Below are positions 32,056-33,192 of a stretch of DNA of 33,192 nt, piece by piece. The translations under genes and the position numbers were made by a program. Every line of letters starts with the position of its first letter. Position 1 is the stretch's first letter. The notes under the pieces were generated by a model that worked only from the letters and a program-made list of their open reading frames with translations, did not search any database and had not been told where the DNA came from. Source of the DNA: Elusimicrobiota bacterium (GTDB taxonomy: Bacteria; Elusimicrobiota; Elusimicrobia; Elusimicrobiales; UBA9959); contig JAAYVG010000030.1 in NCBI GenBank assembly GCA_012517285.1, positions 1 through 33,192 on the forward strand. The letters run 5' to 3'.

Positions 32056-32929
32056 ATACGATGATATTAAAAATGTTGTAGATTTTATAAAATCTAATCC
32101 TCAGAAACTCTCTCTCTACAACCCAGCTACCATATCGCTATGGAATGGTTGTATCTATGATGTTTATTTCACCATAGAAGATAATATTTTAATAATAGCT
32201 GAGGTTGAAATAGAAAACAGTAATAATAAGAGACTGATGCTGCCAGTAGGCAAAAAAATTGCTCCTGAAAAACTTAAAGATATAATGAATTTGCTTGGGT
32301 ATAAATATGTATATTATGTATCTGAGGAGTATATAAATGAAAACAGAAATGAACTTGAACAGATATTTGCTATATCAAGGCAGGAAGAATATGATGATTA
32401 TGTTTATCTTACATCTGAACTGAGTGAACTAAAGGGAAGCAAATACTCACCAAAAAGAAACTTGATAAATCAATTTCTAAAAAACTATTCTGATCTTTTT
32501 GAAATAAAGCCATTAGCAGTTGAAAACATTGATGATGTGATAGAACTGACAAATAATGTTTATAAACAGATAAGCACCGAAAAGGCATTCAACATACTTG
32601 CATGTGAAAAGAAGGCTATAGAAAACATAAAAAAACTGTGGGGATTATTAGAATTTAAGGGAGTATGTATTTATATAAACAAGCAATTGAAGTCATTTGC
32701 GATTGGCTCAAGATTAAATCCTGAAACTTATACACTTAACTTTGAAAAGGCTGATAAGAATATAAAAGGGTTATACCAATTTGTTGACAGAGAATTTGCA
32801 AAACTTGTAAGAAACGACTGCTTATATATCAATAAAGAATCAGATTTGGGAAAAGAGTTATTAAAGAAAGCTAAAGAATCATACCATCCCGTTTTCAGAT
32901 TAAACTCATATATACTTGAACTGAAATAG
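32036..32929 (+). CDS. DUF2156-like acyl/aminoacyl-transferase-fold protein
   Basis: A 297-residue protein without signal or membrane segments. The second half has the look of the DUF2156 / phosphatidylglycerol lysyltransferase C-terminal domain: YDDYVYLTSELSELKGSKYS followed by KRNLINQFLK, then FEFKADKN-like strands (LNFEKADKNIKGLYQFV), and FRLNSYIL at the end. That fold is a tandem GNAT. The family's soluble members have no settled function. The start overlaps the preceding GNAT gene by 20 nt; no Shine-Dalgarno is evident. A repeat tract begins at its stop codon. Confidence 0.75.
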   Translation: MKLKKLEYDDIKNVVDFIKSNPQKLSLYNPATISLWNGCIYDVYFTIEDNILIIAEVEIENSNNKRLMLPVGKKIAPEKLKDIMNLLGYKYVYYVSEEYINENRNELEQIFAISRQEEYDDYVYLTSELSELKGSKYSPKRNLINQFLKNYSDLFEIKPLAVENIDDVIELTNNVYKQISTEKAFNILACEKKAIENIKKLWGLLEFKGVCIYINKQLKSFAIGSRLNPETYTLNFEKADKNIKGLYQFVDREFAKLVRNDCLYINKESDLGKELLKKAKESYHPVFRLNSYILELK

Positions 32930-33052
32930 TGATCAGTGATCGGAAGACGGAAGTCAGAAATCAGAGGACAGAAAGGACAAAAAGCAATGATGATTAGTAG
33001 ATAAAGCGTTTCCTTTTACTGAACACTGATCACTAACCACTTATCACTAGTC
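32928..33052. repeat. 7-bp repeat tract after the DUF2156-like gene
   Basis: gtgatcagtgatcgg and gaagtcagaaatcagagg (both repeat variants) on the left and ctgatcactaaccacttatcact on the right, in opposite orientation, with about 50 nt of unique sequence between. The first units overlap the stop codon of the gene. No palindrome core is seen in this copy. Confidence 0.75.
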
Positions 33053-33192
33053 CATACTTCCAGACAAAAACAGGGGGTAAAAAGCTGGAAAATGATTATT
33101 TTATAAACATATTTTTGGTTTTTGCCCTTTCAAAATGTAGCCACTAATACAGATAGGATGGCCTACGGCATTGATAATACTGTAGATAGACA
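33053..33192. other. Window end, no recognisable feature
   Basis: AT-rich with an imperfect inverted pair (gggtaaaaa at 33074, tttttgccc at 33117). I see no gene or convincing terminator. Confidence 0.4.

Noticed and set aside
33074-33125. Terminator after the DUF2156-like gene
   Set aside because: The arms (gggtaaaaa/tttttgccc) mismatch, are about 35 nt apart and are not followed by a T run.

Overview
The window is AT-rich bacterial DNA that is almost fully coding. It carries a secretin, a secretion-type ATPase, exported lipoproteins and an OmpA-like protein, so the host is a diderm. The phylum cannot be fixed from this sequence alone. The short-leader pilins, the O-antigen-ligase/TPR proteins and the dispersed 7-bp repeats recall uncultured or deep-branching lineages such as Elusimicrobiota-like bacteria, but that is only an impression.

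Region 1 (21306 down to 1, minus strand) looks like one long co-directional block. It starts with two paralogous O-antigen-ligase-family membrane proteins with C-terminal TPRs, followed by an OmpA-like exported protein. Next comes a tightly coupled type IV pilus / type II secretion set: a PilM-PilN fusion, PilO, PilP, PilQ secretin, PilB ATPase and PilC. Three prepilins follow, and then a type I polyketide/fatty-acid synthase runs off the left edge. The synthase has the order KS-AT-KS-ACP-(ACP...). Its interdomain linkers are written in the same 7-bp repeats that elsewhere in the window lie between genes.

Region 2 (21.3-25.6 kb) holds tRNA-Thr(CGU), a terminator, and an uncharacterised P-loop protein behind a periplasmic FKBP-type prolyl isomerase. 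The isomerase has an elaborate leader with tandem promoters, a 16-codon ORF and alternative hairpins. Upstream of that is a two-gene unit: a Cys-rich exported protein and a lipoprotein with a thioredoxin-like CxxS site.

Region 3 (25.6-30.5 kb) holds a TerC-family membrane protein, then about 1.1 kb without protein genes. That stretch contains 8-bp repeats, a structured element carrying a piece of the tRNA-fMet 3' end, and initiator tRNA-fMet with unusual identity positions. Next are a secreted purple-acid-phosphatase-like protein that has lost essentially all metal ligands, and adenine deaminase.

Region 4 (30.5-33.2 kb, plus strand) has repeats and a 70-bp MITE-like inverted repeat, followed by a TauE/SafE transporter, a GNAT acetyltransferase and a DUF2156-like protein.

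The strongest items for a second look are the repeat-encoded linkers and internal start in the synthase, the Thr in place of Ser at its ACP attachment site, the metal-site-less phosphatase, the FKBP leader, and the tRNA-fMet region.
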